Below, piece after piece: positions 1-7,838 of a stretch of DNA of 30,574 nucleotides (position 1 is the first letter of the stretch; each line of letters starts with the position of its first letter). Both the position numbers and the translations under genes were made by a program. The notes below the pieces were generated by a model that ran no database searches, had not been told where the DNA came from, and saw only the letters and a list, made by a program, of their open reading frames with translations. This DNA is from an uncultured Eubacteriales bacterium (GTDB lineage Bacteria; Bacillota; Clostridia; Christensenellales; Aristaeellaceae): contig URJB01000026.1 in NCBI GenBank assembly GCA_900548145.1, positions 1-30,574 on the forward strand, read 5' to 3'.

Positions 1-8
1 CACTTTTC

Positions 9-44
9 TGTCAACACTTTTTTTGAAGTTTTTTTACTTTTTTT
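9..44 (-). promoter_or_regulatory. Leftward -35 box with upstream phased A-tracts
   Basis: Read on the minus strand, a perfect TTGACA lies at 14-9. Three runs of seven A lie directly upstream at 44-38, 35-29 and 24-18, with centres about 9-11 bases apart, close to one helical turn. This is the layout of an UP element or bent-DNA activator in front of a strong sigma-A promoter. The matching -10 box would lie left of base 1, so the promoter cannot be completed here. Confidence 0.45.
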
Positions 45-267
45 GCATCTTTTCTTAAAACCCTTATCTTTCAACGGGTTCAGGTTTGTTCGATTTGCGC
101 TTTTCTTTCGTCTGCCCCCGATTTTTTCGTTATCGTCCGGCCATTTCGTCGCTTTCCTCCTCACTTTATATGCTATTTTTACTCAATACCCGTTCTTTCA
201 TGCTCTCCCAGCTCCCTTACCTTTGTAGAGTTCTTTCGTCATTTCTGTAACTTTCCATCCAAACCGA

Positions 268-297
268 TTGACTTTCTCCCAATCTTTGGCATATACT
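268..297 (+). promoter_or_regulatory. Predicted sigma-A promoter for GntR-ABC operon
   Basis: TTGACT (268-273) and TATACT (292-297) are separated by 18 bases and sit about 50 bases before the TTG start at 346. Both boxes match the sigma-A consensus at five of six positions. The candidate operator at 304-322 lies right after the -10 box, where a bound repressor would block initiation. Confidence 0.6.
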
Positions 298-303
298 CTA
301 TCC

Positions 304-322
304 GTATTATCCGTTCTAATAC
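304..322 (+). promoter_or_regulatory. Inverted repeat, candidate operator for the YtrA-type regulator
   Basis: GTATTA (304-309) and TAATAC (317-322) form a perfect 6-bp inverted repeat around a 7-base spacer. It covers the expected transcription start of the operon whose first gene is a GntR/YtrA-type regulator. Members of this family commonly bind such dyads and repress their own operon. The assignment is inferred from position and symmetry. Confidence 0.45.
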
Positions 323-345
323 AGTTGTAATAAGGAGGCGGAGTC

Positions 346-723
346 TTGTTTCTGCTCAACCCTAAAAGTAAGCTTACCTTATATGAACAGCTTGTCGAGC
401 AGCTGCGCAAGCAGATCGTTTTAGGCAACGCCGCTCCTGGTTCGCCGCTGCCTTCTGTACGTCAGTTATCCGTCGAACTTGGCGTTAACCCAAACACCAT
501 TCAGAAGGCCTACCGGGAAATGGAACAGGAGGGGCTGATCGTCTCTCTGCCCGGCCGAGGCAGCTTTGTCACCAGCGATGTTGCCAGAATGCAGGAGCGC
601 CAGCGCGCCGCTGAACTTGCCAATCTGGAAAAAGCGCTCCGTCTGTGCCGGGAGATTGGAATCTCTTATACGTCCGTTCAGGCACTGACCAACAAGGTGT
701 ATAAGGAGGAATCCTCTTGCTGA
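346..723 (+). CDS. GntR family (YtrA subfamily) transcriptional regulator
   Basis: This 125-aa protein has a GntR winged helix-turn-helix across roughly residues 8-75, with family-typical segments such as LYEQLVEQLRKQIVLG, PLPSVRQLSVELGVNPNT and the wing GRGSFV. Only about 45 residues follow, a short helical tail rather than the FCD or UTRA effector domains, which is characteristic of the YtrA subfamily. The start is TTG, chosen because AAGGAGG lies 7 bases upstream (332-338). It overlaps the ATPase gene by 7 bases, so the two are translationally coupled. Known YtrA-type proteins repress adjacent ABC transporter genes. In Bacillus subtilis the ytr operon responds to cell-wall antibiotics. The inducer here is unknown. 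Confidence 0.88.
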   Translation: MFLLNPKSKLTLYEQLVEQLRKQIVLGNAAPGSPLPSVRQLSVELGVNPNTIQKAYREMEQEGLIVSLPGRGSFVTSDVARMQERQRAAELANLEKALRLCREIGISYTSVQALTNKVYKEESSC

Positions 724-1601
724 AAGCCGACCATATTCACAAAAACTTTGGTACAAGAATTGCCCTCGATGATGTCAGTCTTACGCTGGAACCCGGCCAT
801 ATTTTTGGTTTGCTGGGCACTAATGGTGCCGGGAAATCCACGCTTCTTCGCATCCTTTCCGGGCTGTACCGTCCCGATCACGGAAAGATTACGCTGGATG
901 ATGCTCCCGTGTTAGAAACTTCCTCCAGTAAACGGGCGATCTGTTATCTCAGCGACGAGCCCGCCTTTCTGATGAACGCCTCCATATCGGAAATGGCGCG
1001 TCTCCAAGCGTCCTTTTATCCCGATCACAGCGACGACAAACTGGCGGAACTGTGCCTGCGCTTCTCGCTGCCGCTGCATGAACGTATCGCCAGCTTTTCC
1101 AAGGGCACTCAAAAACGGGCTCAGATTTGTCTTGGTCTGGCCCGCAATCCGCGAGTTCTCTTGTGCGATGAAACCTTTGACGGTCTCGACCCCGTTATGC
1201 GGGAAAGCTTCAAGCGTGTTCTCAGTCAGGAGACCTGCGACCGCGGACTGATTACCGTTCTGGCCGGTCATAATCAGCAGGAAATGGAGGACATCTGCGA
1301 CAGCGTCGGCTTTTTGCACGAAGGAAAGCTGGTGCGCTGCGGTGATCTGGACAGTCTGCTGGGCGATGTGCAGAAGGTGCAGTTCATTCCCGGCGAGTCA
1401 ATGGACGATTCCCGGCTGGCCTCCTTCTCCCCGCTGCGGGTGCAGCGTCAGGGGCAGCTGATCGTTCTGACCGTCCGTTCACATCGCGGAGAATTGGAAC
1501 AAAGGCTTCGCGACCTAAAGCCTTTGTTTTTGGAATTTTTGCCTCTTTCTCTGGAAGAGATCTTTATTTTGGAAATGGAGGATCAAGGCTATGCGAAATA
1601 A
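717..1601 (+). CDS. ABC transporter ATP-binding protein (YtrB-like)
   Basis: This 294-aa cytoplasmic ATPase would power the membrane protein encoded next to it. The Walker A motif is GTNGAGKST at residues 34-42, Walker B is VLLCDE at 147-152, the D-loop GLDP follows at 156-159, and the switch histidine is H185. The signature motif reads FSKGT (127-131) rather than LSGGQ, a degenerate form common in YtrB-type and other Gram-positive export ATPases. About 75 residues follow the nucleotide-binding fold. The TTG start has AAGGAGGA 6 bases upstream, inside the end of the regulator gene. The stop overlaps the permease start. The substrate cannot be deduced from sequence. Confidence 0.88.
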   Translation: MLKADHIHKNFGTRIALDDVSLTLEPGHIFGLLGTNGAGKSTLLRILSGLYRPDHGKITLDDAPVLETSSSKRAICYLSDEPAFLMNASISEMARLQASFYPDHSDDKLAELCLRFSLPLHERIASFSKGTQKRAQICLGLARNPRVLLCDETFDGLDPVMRESFKRVLSQETCDRGLITVLAGHNQQEMEDICDSVGFLHEGKLVRCGDLDSLLGDVQKVQFIPGESMDDSRLASFSPLRVQRQGQLIVLTVRSHRGELEQRLRDLKPLFLEFLPLSLEEIFILEMEDQGYAK

Positions 1602-3723
1602 ACGGCTTCATCCGACCCGTTTTTTCCTGCACCGCTATTTCTATCTGGGCGTTGCGATGCTGGCGGTCTTTTTTCTGGTGCTGCCCATGCAGGCCCTGGT
1701 TCGTCTGCCCCAGTCTCTGGATCGTTGGAATCAATCGGTTCTGGGATCCGGCGGAACGCTGGCCGATCTTGCCCCGGAAATTCGCTCCTTCCTTTCCGGG
1801 TCGCTTCTTTATTCTCTTTTAGGGCTGGAAGGACTCTGCATCCTGTTCGCCGTTACCGGCTTTCTTTCTGCCATGATCCTGTTCCGTCACCTTTTTTCCC
1901 GGCGTAAGGGAATGCTGGTCGTCTCCCTTCCCGATACACGTGCGCAGGATTTCGGCCGCCGCTTCGTCTGCTTTCTGCTTTTCAGTGTGTTGCCGATTTT
2001 TCTCTGCTATGGGCTCTACCTTCTCGTGATCGTCCTCAACGGTCTGACCGATTACCTGCTTTTGGGAAAGCTCCTCACCCGTATGGCCGTCCTTCTGCTG
2101 ATTCATTTTTATGGTTTTGTCGTCGGAGTGCTGTCCTGTGTGCTGACCGGCTATTTCTGGGCTGCTCTGCTGGCGGGAGCCGTGCTGACGGTTTCCTTTG
2201 AGGGGACTTTTTATCTCTGGAGCACCATCGCCGGACATTATCTGGATACGATTCCCGATACCTTCTATCGAGATTGGCTGTCCCGTCTCTCGCCCGCCTA
2301 CGTTCTATACAAAAATCTCTATCAGCCCGGAGTCGTTTCGCTTTGGCCGGGGCTTGCGGCCATTCTGCTCATGGGCGGACTGGCGCTGTACCTATACCGT
2401 CTGCGCCCCCTGGAAGCCGCCGAGCATACCTTGGCCTTCCATCCTTTGGAATGGATCATGGAGCTCTTTTTGGGCATTGTCGGCGGAACCGTGGTCGGCG
2501 CGGTGATCTGGTATACCGCCGGAACGGAACTTTCGCTGCTTCTGGGACTGTTTTTGGGAACGCTGCTGGTTTCCGGGCTGTGTTATCTGGTCTTCCACCT
2601 GCGGCTCACCGGCATTTTCCAGCGCTGGTATTTACCCGTCTGCACCTCCGTGGTACTGCTTCTGGCTGTGGTAGGGCTTCACTATGACGTGTTCGGTTAC
2701 GACCGCTGGCTTCCTTCCCGGGATGATCTGACCGCCATCACCTATCGCCCGCTCTTTTCCGATGACGCCAGCGCCGTTACCCTCACTTCTTCCGAAGCAC
2801 TGGACGCAGCCTATGACTGGGCCGTCCTTCTGCGGGACGAAGCCGCTCAGGAGCCCAACGAAATGAAGCAGCGCTTCACGCGCAACACCACCAACGTCTG
2901 CATCACTTACCAGCTGGGCCGGCGAAAGGTCAGCCGCCTTTACGAAAACAAAACCGCTCGGGATCAGAGCGCCGCTCTCATGAAAATTCTTTTGGAAAGC
3001 GACGATTACCGTTCCGCGCAGACTGGGCGCTATTTCCTGCAGCACCCCGAATCCGTCCGCTCGGTTTCCGTTTTCCCGGAGCTGCCCTATTATTCCCGCA
3101 GCACCTATAGCCGCTGTACGGCTGACAGCGCCGACCCCTCCTGCACTTTTTCCATCGGCAGTGTCTTGGAAGCACTTCAAAAGGATCTGGTTTCCCGCAC
3201 CTACGATGATCTGCTGGCGGAGCCTCTCTTTACCCTTCAGCTGGCCGGCCTGAATGAAGAAGGACAATTTTCTTCTCTTGTGCTGTCGCTTTACCCCTCG
3301 GATCATCATGTCCTGAACGCGGTTTTCGGCAGCCGCAAAGCGGAAGTGGTAGACTTCGTTTCCGGCGGTTATGCGGCCTCGGAGGATGTCATCGCCGTCA
3401 AGCAGATCTACAGCGTTCCCGCCAGTGCGCTTTACGCCTCGGAGCGTTCCTTCCATCCCGAGTGCCTGTTGGACACGCAGGTAGCCGACTCCCCGGAGCA
3501 GGCGGCTCAATGGGCGCGCCAGACTGTGACCGATGAAAGCTCCTATCGCTACTATGCCCCCGATTTCCGCCCTGACAGCTACAGTGTTCTCTATCTCTAC
3601 CGGCAGGACGATCTGGAGGACTACCGCCGCAGCGCCGCTCTCACCTTCGATCCTCTGCACCCGGAAACGCTCCCCGAAGCCGGTAATTTCTGGTTCCAGT
3701 GCCGTTATTTTCCCGGCGAATAG
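1591..3723 (+). CDS. ABC transporter permease with large C-terminal soluble domain
   Basis: This 710-aa protein has two parts. Residues about 15-370 are hydrophobic, with about nine predicted membrane spans. Residues about 372-710 are hydrophilic, rich in Tyr, Ser and Asp, and lack membrane spans. The N-terminal part resembles permeases paired with YtrA/YtrB-type genes in Firmicutes. The tail resembles the extra domain often found on these permeases (I believe DUF6449), but I name that from memory. It overlaps the ATPase gene by 11 bases, and the start has GGAGG 14 to 10 bases upstream. Together with the two genes before it, this is a complete regulator-ATPase-permease unit, probably working as a homodimeric exporter or sensor. 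The substrate is unknown. Confidence 0.8.
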   Translation: MRNKRLHPTRFFLHRYFYLGVAMLAVFFLVLPMQALVRLPQSLDRWNQSVLGSGGTLADLAPEIRSFLSGSLLYSLLGLEGLCILFAVTGFLSAMILFRHLFSRRKGMLVVSLPDTRAQDFGRRFVCFLLFSVLPIFLCYGLYLLVIVLNGLTDYLLLGKLLTRMAVLLLIHFYGFVVGVLSCVLTGYFWAALLAGAVLTVSFEGTFYLWSTIAGHYLDTIPDTFYRDWLSRLSPAYVLYKNLYQPGVVSLWPGLAAILLMGGLALYLYRLRPLEAAEHTLAFHPLEWIMELFLGIVGGTVVGAVIWYTAGTELSLLLGLFLGTLLVSGLCYLVFHLRLTGIFQRWYLPVCTSVVLLLAVVGLHYDVFGYDRWLPSRDDLTAITYRPLFSDDASAVTLTSSEALDAAYDWAVLLRDEAAQEPNEMKQRFTRNTTNVCITYQLGRRKVSRLYENKTARDQSAALMKILLESDDYRSAQTGRYFLQHPESVRSVSVFPELPYYSRSTYSRCTADSADPSCTFSIGSVLEALQKDLVSRTYDDLLAEPLFTLQLAGLNEEGQFSSLVLSLYPSDHHVLNAVFGSRKAEVVDFVSGGYAASEDVIAVKQIYSVPASALYASERSFHPECLLDTQVADSPEQAAQWARQTVTDESSYRYYAPDFRPDSYSVLYLYRQDDLEDYRRSAALTFDPLHPETLPEAGNFWFQCRYFPGE

Positions 3724-3956
3724 CTGCTGCTTTTCCTTTGATGCAGGCAAACGGAATACACGCTTTGCTTGCTGGTGGGAAGGCTGACTTCCCCATTTCC
3801 ATGCTTCCGACATTCATTGGTCGGCATCGCTGACCGCCCCCGAAATTTCTTCCGGCAGCGGCGCCTCGAAAGTTTTCCCTCCGTTTCTCTGCCGCAGATT
3901 CCCGCCAAATCCATGTGCGGCCCAAATTGCCCGTATCCCCTACGCTTCCCAATTTT

Positions 3957-4001
3957 AAAAGGCCTGCGTTCCCTTTTCCAAAGAGAGACGTAGGCTTTTT
4001 T
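3957..4001 (+). terminator. Rho-independent terminator of the ABC operon
   Basis: GCCTGCGT (3962-3969) pairs with ACGTAGGC (3988-3995) with one G-U wobble. The flanking AAAAG and TTTTT runs extend the stem to about 13 bp. Six T follow at 3996-4001. It is 230 bases past the permease stop and may also stop minus-strand transcription. Confidence 0.7.
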
Positions 4002-4329
4002 CCTTTGCCGTTTTCTTACCTCAAGCCGTGACGCGCTGTTCAAACGTTTTTTCCTTTTCCATGACTTTTCTCCCTCCGCCGGTGAATCCTCATTTCCGTC
4101 AACACCCTGCGCCATCCCCATCAACAGCCCGCATTCGTTCCCTTCAAAAACGTCCTCTGGCTTTTGAAAAAAATTCGTCCGCCAGCGCCCGTGAACAGTG
4201 ACCCCCGCTTCACATTGCTTGCTTTGAACTACATTGACTTTTTCCCCTCCTTAAGCCGTTTCATGGAGAAAGAGCTATAGCGTAATATCCATGTGCTTTC
4301 CGACATCATCTCCGCTTTTGGGCAAGTAA

Positions 4330-4367
4330 AGGCCCGTCCTCCTCCCTTTCAGGAAAAGAGCGGGCCT
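4330..4367 (-). terminator. Probable terminator of the MFS-GDPD operon
   Basis: AGGCCCG (4330-4336) and CGGGCCT (4361-4367) form a perfect 7-bp GC-rich stem directly after the phosphodiesterase stop codon. Complementary CTC/GAG and TCC/GGA pieces lie in the loop. On the minus strand only a short T run follows (TTT then ACTTG), so it may be inefficient. Confidence 0.5.
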
Positions 4368-4375
4368 CTCGTCTA

Positions 4376-5203
4376 TTATTGCTTCTCTTTCGGCGTAAAC
4401 AGCTCGAAGATCGGATAGTCGTATTCCTTCTGGACCCGATCCATCAGCTTTTGATCCCTGATGGTCCATGCCGCCAGATAAGGCCTGAACAGCTTCTTTT
4501 CCAGCCACATGCTCAGGTTGCCGTCCTCCGCCGCGCAGTAGGCCACGAAATGGGGCCGGGTCAGGCACAGGGGCAGCAGATACTTCATGGCAAAGTGCTC
4601 AAAGCGATTCAATTCGCCCGGCTTCCACTTGCCGCCGGAAGCCAGCTCGCCCCGCACCACCTCCGGCGCGTGCTGACGGAACCACCGCACTGCCAGAGGA
4701 TGAAAACTTTCCACGCAGTATGCGCCCTTGTAGCGGCGCAGCTGCTCGTAGGCCGCCTCGCAGGTCTGGGCAATGCGGTCGTGGTACTTGATCTCCACGA
4801 TCATGGGCGTTTTGCCGTCCACCAGCGCCAGCACCTCGGAAAACAACGGGATTTTCGAGCCGTCCGGCAGCGGGTATTCCTGCAACTGGGCATAGGTCTG
4901 GGTATACAGATCCTTATCCATCCCGCAGACCCGCTTCAGGCTCTTGTCATGGAAGACCACCAGCTGATCGTCCGCCGTCAGCTGCACGTCCAGTTCCATG
5001 CCGTACCCGGCCTCTACAGCCCGTCGAAAGGCTTCCAGGCTGTTCTCCGCCACCTGATGATTGCCGTCGTGCAATCCACGATGCGCATACAGCCATCCCT
5101 TGAGCGCACTGTCGTCCGGCTTTTTTGCCGCCGGGGCGATCAGCCACAGATATACCAGAAACAGTACCGCCAAAATTCCAAGAATCCACCAAACCACCGT
5201 CAT
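4376..5203 (-). CDS. Glycerophosphodiester phosphodiesterase family protein, membrane-anchored
   Basis: This 275-aa enzyme is expected to hydrolyse glycerophosphodiesters to glycerol 3-phosphate and an alcohol. One membrane span lies at residues 4-22, and the catalytic domain follows. The GDPD signature is intact: HRG at 41-43, EN at 53-54, ELD at 70-72 and FHD at 84-86. These supply the catalytic histidines (H41, H85) and the metal-binding acids (E70, D72). The N-terminal anchor suggests it acts at the membrane, on the outer face if the short N-terminus stays inside. It starts 2 bases after the MFS stop with a GTAGGAG site, so the two genes form one operon. Whether the transporter and this enzyme share a substrate is not shown. 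Confidence 0.88.
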   Translation of the reverse strand: MTVVWWILGILAVLFLVYLWLIAPAAKKPDDSALKGWLYAHRGLHDGNHQVAENSLEAFRRAVEAGYGMELDVQLTADDQLVVFHDKSLKRVCGMDKDLYTQTYAQLQEYPLPDGSKIPLFSEVLALVDGKTPMIVEIKYHDRIAQTCEAAYEQLRRYKGAYCVESFHPLAVRWFRQHAPEVVRGELASGGKWKPGELNRFEHFAMKYLLPLCLTRPHFVAYCAAEDGNLSMWLEKKLFRPYLAAWTIRDQKLMDRVQKEYDYPIFELFTPKEKQ

Positions 5204-5205
5204 GT

Positions 5206-6510
5206 TCAGTCATCTCCTACATCAAAGGCTTCCAGTTTGCTCTTGGGCGGCTCAGGCTTGTTGTCTCCGTGCCGGGCCAGACTGATGGTCACAAAGGAGA
5301 TCGCCACCATCACCGTCGCATAGGGCATCAGGGTCTGATAGCCCACGTGTTCCAGCAGCAGACCGCTCAAAATGGGCGTAATGATCTGCGCAGCCATGGA
5401 GAAAGTGTAGTAATATCCCGTGTACTTGCCCACGTCGCCGCTCTTGCTAATCTCCACCACCATGGGATAGGAGTTCACGTTGATCATGGCCCACGCCACG
5501 CCCACCAGTGCAAACACCACGTATACCGCCGGATGGAAAGCGGTAAACAGACCCGCCGTGGCAAAGCAGACCGCCAGCAGGATCACGCCCGCCTGAATCA
5601 TCTTTTTCCGGCCGAACTTGCTGGACAGCATGCCCACCGGCAGATAGCTCAGCACCGCGCCCACCGTAGCCACCATCAGGCACAGGGAGGCTGCTTTGAT
5701 GTCGTAGCCCCACTGCACCTGCATATACCGGGTAAAGGCCGAGGTCACGGCGTTGTAGCCCATGAACCAGAACGCCACGGAGAACAGGATCAGCCACAGG
5801 CTGCGCCGCACGTCCGGGGCCAGTTCGCCGAAGGCCTTCCCGCTTTCCTTCTTTTCCTCGGCCTCCGCCTCTTTTTCCTCGTCGGTCTCCATGGCCGCCA
5901 CTTCCGCAGCCAGCTTGTTTTCCCGCACCGTCAGCACCAGCACGATCACGGAGATCGCCATCAGCAGCGACACCGCCAGAAACAGCATCGTATAGTCGTT
6001 CCGGCCCGTAGCGCCCGCGTGGACCAGCAGCCCCGTCACGCCCAGCGTGAACACGCCGCCCAGTGCGCCCATCAAATTGATGATGGCGTTGGCCTTGCTG
6101 CGCAGGGGCTTGGGGGTCACGTCCGGCATCAGCGCCACGGCGGGCGAACGATAGGTGCCCATGGCAATCAGCAGCAGCCCAAGCGGGATCACGAACAGCA
6201 GCAGTTTTTCATGATTGTCCGCATAGGGCAGGATGTTCATCAGGATGACCGCCGCAGCCGTGCCGCCCAGAATGAAGGGCGTGCGCCGCCCCAGCTTCGT
6301 GTGGCACTTGTCGGACAGCTTGCCGAAGAACGGCAGCAGGAACAGCGCCAGCACGTTATCCATGGCCATCACTACGCCCACCAGACTGTCCTTCATGTGG
6401 AACGTGTTCTTCAAAATCAGGGGGATTACGTTGTCGTACAGCTGCCAGAACGCGCAGATAGACAGGAACGCGAAGCCCACCAGCAGCGTCCGCTTGTAGT
6501 TCAGTTTCAT
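5206..6510 (-). CDS. MFS transporter, SLC45/sugar-type
   Basis: This 434-aa protein has about 12 membrane spans and a charged cytoplasmic loop rich in Glu and Lys near the middle (around residues 200-220). After the second span it carries the MFS loop-2 motif in the form GKLSDKCHTKLGRRTPF, typical of the SLC45-like sugar transporters found in Clostridia. The start was moved 28 codons inside the longest open frame, to an ATG with GGAGG 10 bases upstream, beginning MKLNYKRTLL. A promoter lies at 6572-6601. The phosphodiesterase gene follows after 2 bases. Sucrose, maltose or another glycoside is a reasonable substrate guess. The nearby GH32 enzyme fits but is not in the same transcript. Confidence 0.82.
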   Translation of the reverse strand: MKLNYKRTLLVGFAFLSICAFWQLYDNVIPLILKNTFHMKDSLVGVVMAMDNVLALFLLPFFGKLSDKCHTKLGRRTPFILGGTAAAVILMNILPYADNHEKLLLFVIPLGLLLIAMGTYRSPAVALMPDVTPKPLRSKANAIINLMGALGGVFTLGVTGLLVHAGATGRNDYTMLFLAVSLLMAISVIVLVLTVRENKLAAEVAAMETDEEKEAEAEEKKESGKAFGELAPDVRRSLWLILFSVAFWFMGYNAVTSAFTRYMQVQWGYDIKAASLCLMVATVGAVLSYLPVGMLSSKFGRKKMIQAGVILLAVCFATAGLFTAFHPAVYVVFALVGVAWAMINVNSYPMVVEISKSGDVGKYTGYYYTFSMAAQIITPILSGLLLEHVGYQTLMPYATVMVAISFVTISLARHGDNKPEPPKSKLEAFDVGDD

Positions 6511-6571
6511 CTCTTTTCCTCCGTCCTTCGAAAAGGCCGGATTACCCCTGCCTTTCCTTACTTGTCCCTCA

Positions 6572-6601
6572 TATATACCCCAAATGAAAGCCAAAAGTCA
6601 A
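6572..6601 (-). promoter_or_regulatory. Predicted promoter of the MFS-GDPD operon
   Basis: On the minus strand TTGACT (6601-6596) and TATATA (6577-6572) are 18 bases apart. They lie 62 bases upstream of the chosen MFS start. This promoter is back to back with the yicC promoter, and only three bases separate the two -35 boxes. Confidence 0.6.
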
Positions 6602-6604
6602 ACC

Positions 6605-6633
6605 TTGTATAACGCTTCATAAAATGGTATAAT
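6605..6633 (+). promoter_or_regulatory. Predicted sigma-A promoter of the yicC-coaBC operon
   Basis: TTGTAT (6605-6610) and a perfect TATAAT (6628-6633) are 17 bases apart. TGG directly before the -10 box makes it an extended -10 promoter. It is 30 bases upstream of the yicC ATG and probably drives all five genes to the terminator at 9936. Confidence 0.75.
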
Positions 6634-6662
6634 AAAGGTTACATCGAAAGGAGGCGCACCCC

Positions 6663-7538
6663 ATGGACAGCATGACGGGCTACGGCCGCGGCGCCGCCCG
6701 GCGGGACGGCCGGGAAATCACCGTGGAATTGAAGGCGGTCAACCATCGTTTTCTGGATTTGTCCTTCCGCGCTCCCAAAAATCTTTCCTTTCTGGAGGAC
6801 GCGTTCCGTTCCTTTCTGAATGAAAGCGGCGTGCGGCGCGGCCATGTGGACATTTTTATCAACTACGCCAATCACCGGGAGGACGCTCAGACGGTGGTGT
6901 TGGATCGGGAGCTTCTCCACAGCTTCCGGAAGGCGTGGCGCGACTGCGAAGATCTTCTGGACTTCTGCAAGAAGCCCGATGCCGCCGAGGTGCTCTCCAT
7001 GAGCGGGGCTTATTCCCTCCGTCAGGCGGACGAGGACGCGGAGGCCGTCACGGCGCTGGCCCTGGAAGCCGCCCGGGAAGCCGTGGACGCATTCCTGCGG
7101 ATGCGCCACACCGAGGGCGAAGCCCTCGCCCGGGATCTGCTTTCCAATTTGGACGCGCTTTCCACCCTTCGCAATGAAATCGCCCAGCGCGCCCCGCAGG
7201 TGCCGGAGGATTACCGCAAACGCCTGCAGGCCCGGCTGGCCGAATGGCAGGTTGCCGAGGCCGATCCCCAGCGCGTCGCGCAGGAAGTAGCCATCATGGC
7301 TGATCGATGCGCCATCGACGAAGAACTCAGTCGGCTGGAAAGCCACATTTCCCAGTTTGCCGACACGGTTCACACCGCCCAGGAAGCGGGCAAGAAGCTG
7401 GACTTCCTTCTGCAGGAAATGAACCGGGAGGTCAACACCATCGGCTCCAAGGCTTCCGACAGCGAGATCGCCCAGCGGGTGGTCGTCGCCAAATGCGTGA
7501 TCGAAAAGCTGCGCGAGCAGGTGCAGAACGTGGTCTGA
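6663..7538 (+). CDS. yicC: YicC/YloC family endoribonuclease
   Basis: This 291-aa protein matches the family along its whole length. The N-terminus opens MDSMTGYGRG, followed by ELKAVNHRFLD, both hallmarks of the YicC N-terminal domain. The C-terminus carries the conserved stretch NREVNTIGSKASDSEIAQ of the DUF1732 part. Family members have been shown to be metal-dependent endoribonucleases that cleave RNA in the cytoplasm. The start ATG has GAAAGGAGG upstream. It is the first gene of a cluster with remA, gmk, rpoZ and coaBC, an arrangement conserved in Firmicutes. Confidence 0.92.
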   Translation: MDSMTGYGRGAARRDGREITVELKAVNHRFLDLSFRAPKNLSFLEDAFRSFLNESGVRRGHVDIFINYANHREDAQTVVLDRELLHSFRKAWRDCEDLLDFCKKPDAAEVLSMSGAYSLRQADEDAEAVTALALEAAREAVDAFLRMRHTEGEALARDLLSNLDALSTLRNEIAQRAPQVPEDYRKRLQARLAEWQVAEADPQRVAQEVAIMADRCAIDEELSRLESHISQFADTVHTAQEAGKKLDFLLQEMNREVNTIGSKASDSEIAQRVVVAKCVIEKLREQVQNVV

Positions 7539-7562
7539 CGCTTCCGACAGGAGGAACTTTCA

Positions 7563-7835
7563 TTGCTTCGACTCATTAACATCGGCTTTGGCAATATGGT
7601 GGCGGCGGATCGTATCATCGCCATTGCCAGCCCCGACAGTGCGCCGGTCAAGCGGCTCATTCAGGAAGCGCGGGAAAGGCATCGGGTGGTGGACTGCACG
7701 CAGGGCCGCCGCACCCGCGCCGTCATTCAAACGGACAGCGATCATCTGATCCTTTCCGCCATCCAGCCCGAAACCATCGCGGGCAGGCTTACCGATAAAG
7801 ACCCCAACTCCAAAGATGAGGAAAGAGAGGCTTGA
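7563..7835 (+). CDS. remA: RemA-family regulator (DUF370)
   Basis: This 90-aa protein has the RemA/YlzA pattern: it starts MLRLINIGFGNMVAADRI and then contains IASPDSAPVKRLIQEA and CTQGRRTRA. In Bacillus subtilis RemA is a DNA-binding protein that activates matrix and osmoprotection genes. In other Firmicutes the same small gene sits between yicC and gmk, as here. The start is TTG at 7563, supported by AGGAGG 7 bases upstream. The tail of about 15 residues (ending EEREA) is charged. The target genes in this organism are unknown. Confidence 0.9.
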   Translation: MLRLINIGFGNMVAADRIIAIASPDSAPVKRLIQEARERHRVVDCTQGRRTRAVIQTDSDHLILSAIQPETIAGRLTDKDPNSKDEEREA

Positions 7836-7838
7836 TCC

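Larger units (their letters stand above)
1..345. other. AT-rich intergenic region, promoters only
   Basis: No convincing coding sequence is seen. The left 45 bases have three 7-nt T-tracts (18-24, 29-35, 38-44) next to a perfect minus-strand TTGACA. The right end holds the promoter and operator of the downstream GntR-ABC operon. The middle, about 45-260, is pyrimidine-rich and I recognise nothing in it. The short open frames here have no ribosome binding site and no protein-like composition. Confidence 0.6.
3724..4375. other. Intergenic region between convergent operons
   Basis: About 650 bases lie between the permease stop and the convergent phosphodiesterase gene. They contain a 6-bp hairpin just after the permease (GGGAAG 777-782 of the 3700s with CTTCCC 3788-3793, no T-tract), a strong terminator at 3957-4001 and a weaker one at 4330-4367. 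Open frames on either strand are low in complexity and lack good ribosome binding sites. I see no RNA gene. Confidence 0.55.

Noticed and set aside
2632..3813. A 393-codon open frame on the minus strand
   Set aside because: It is antisense to the ABC permease, whose frame, overlap with the ATPase gene and membrane pattern are convincing.
3705..4124. A 139-codon minus-strand frame in the region after the permease
   Set aside because: It is Arg/Lys-rich, crosses a strong terminator hairpin, has no good ribosome binding site and resembles no family.
5125..6612. A 495-codon open frame on the plus strand
   Set aside because: It lies antisense to the MFS gene, is very rich in His, Gln and Arg, and has no ribosome binding site or family pattern. 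It is a by-product of GC-rich codon use.
6603..6620. A cre-like sequence (minus strand ATGAAGCGTTATACA) near the MFS promoter
   Set aside because: It is one base short of the catabolite-response consensus spacing and overlaps the yicC -35 box. The match is too weak to report as a CcpA site.
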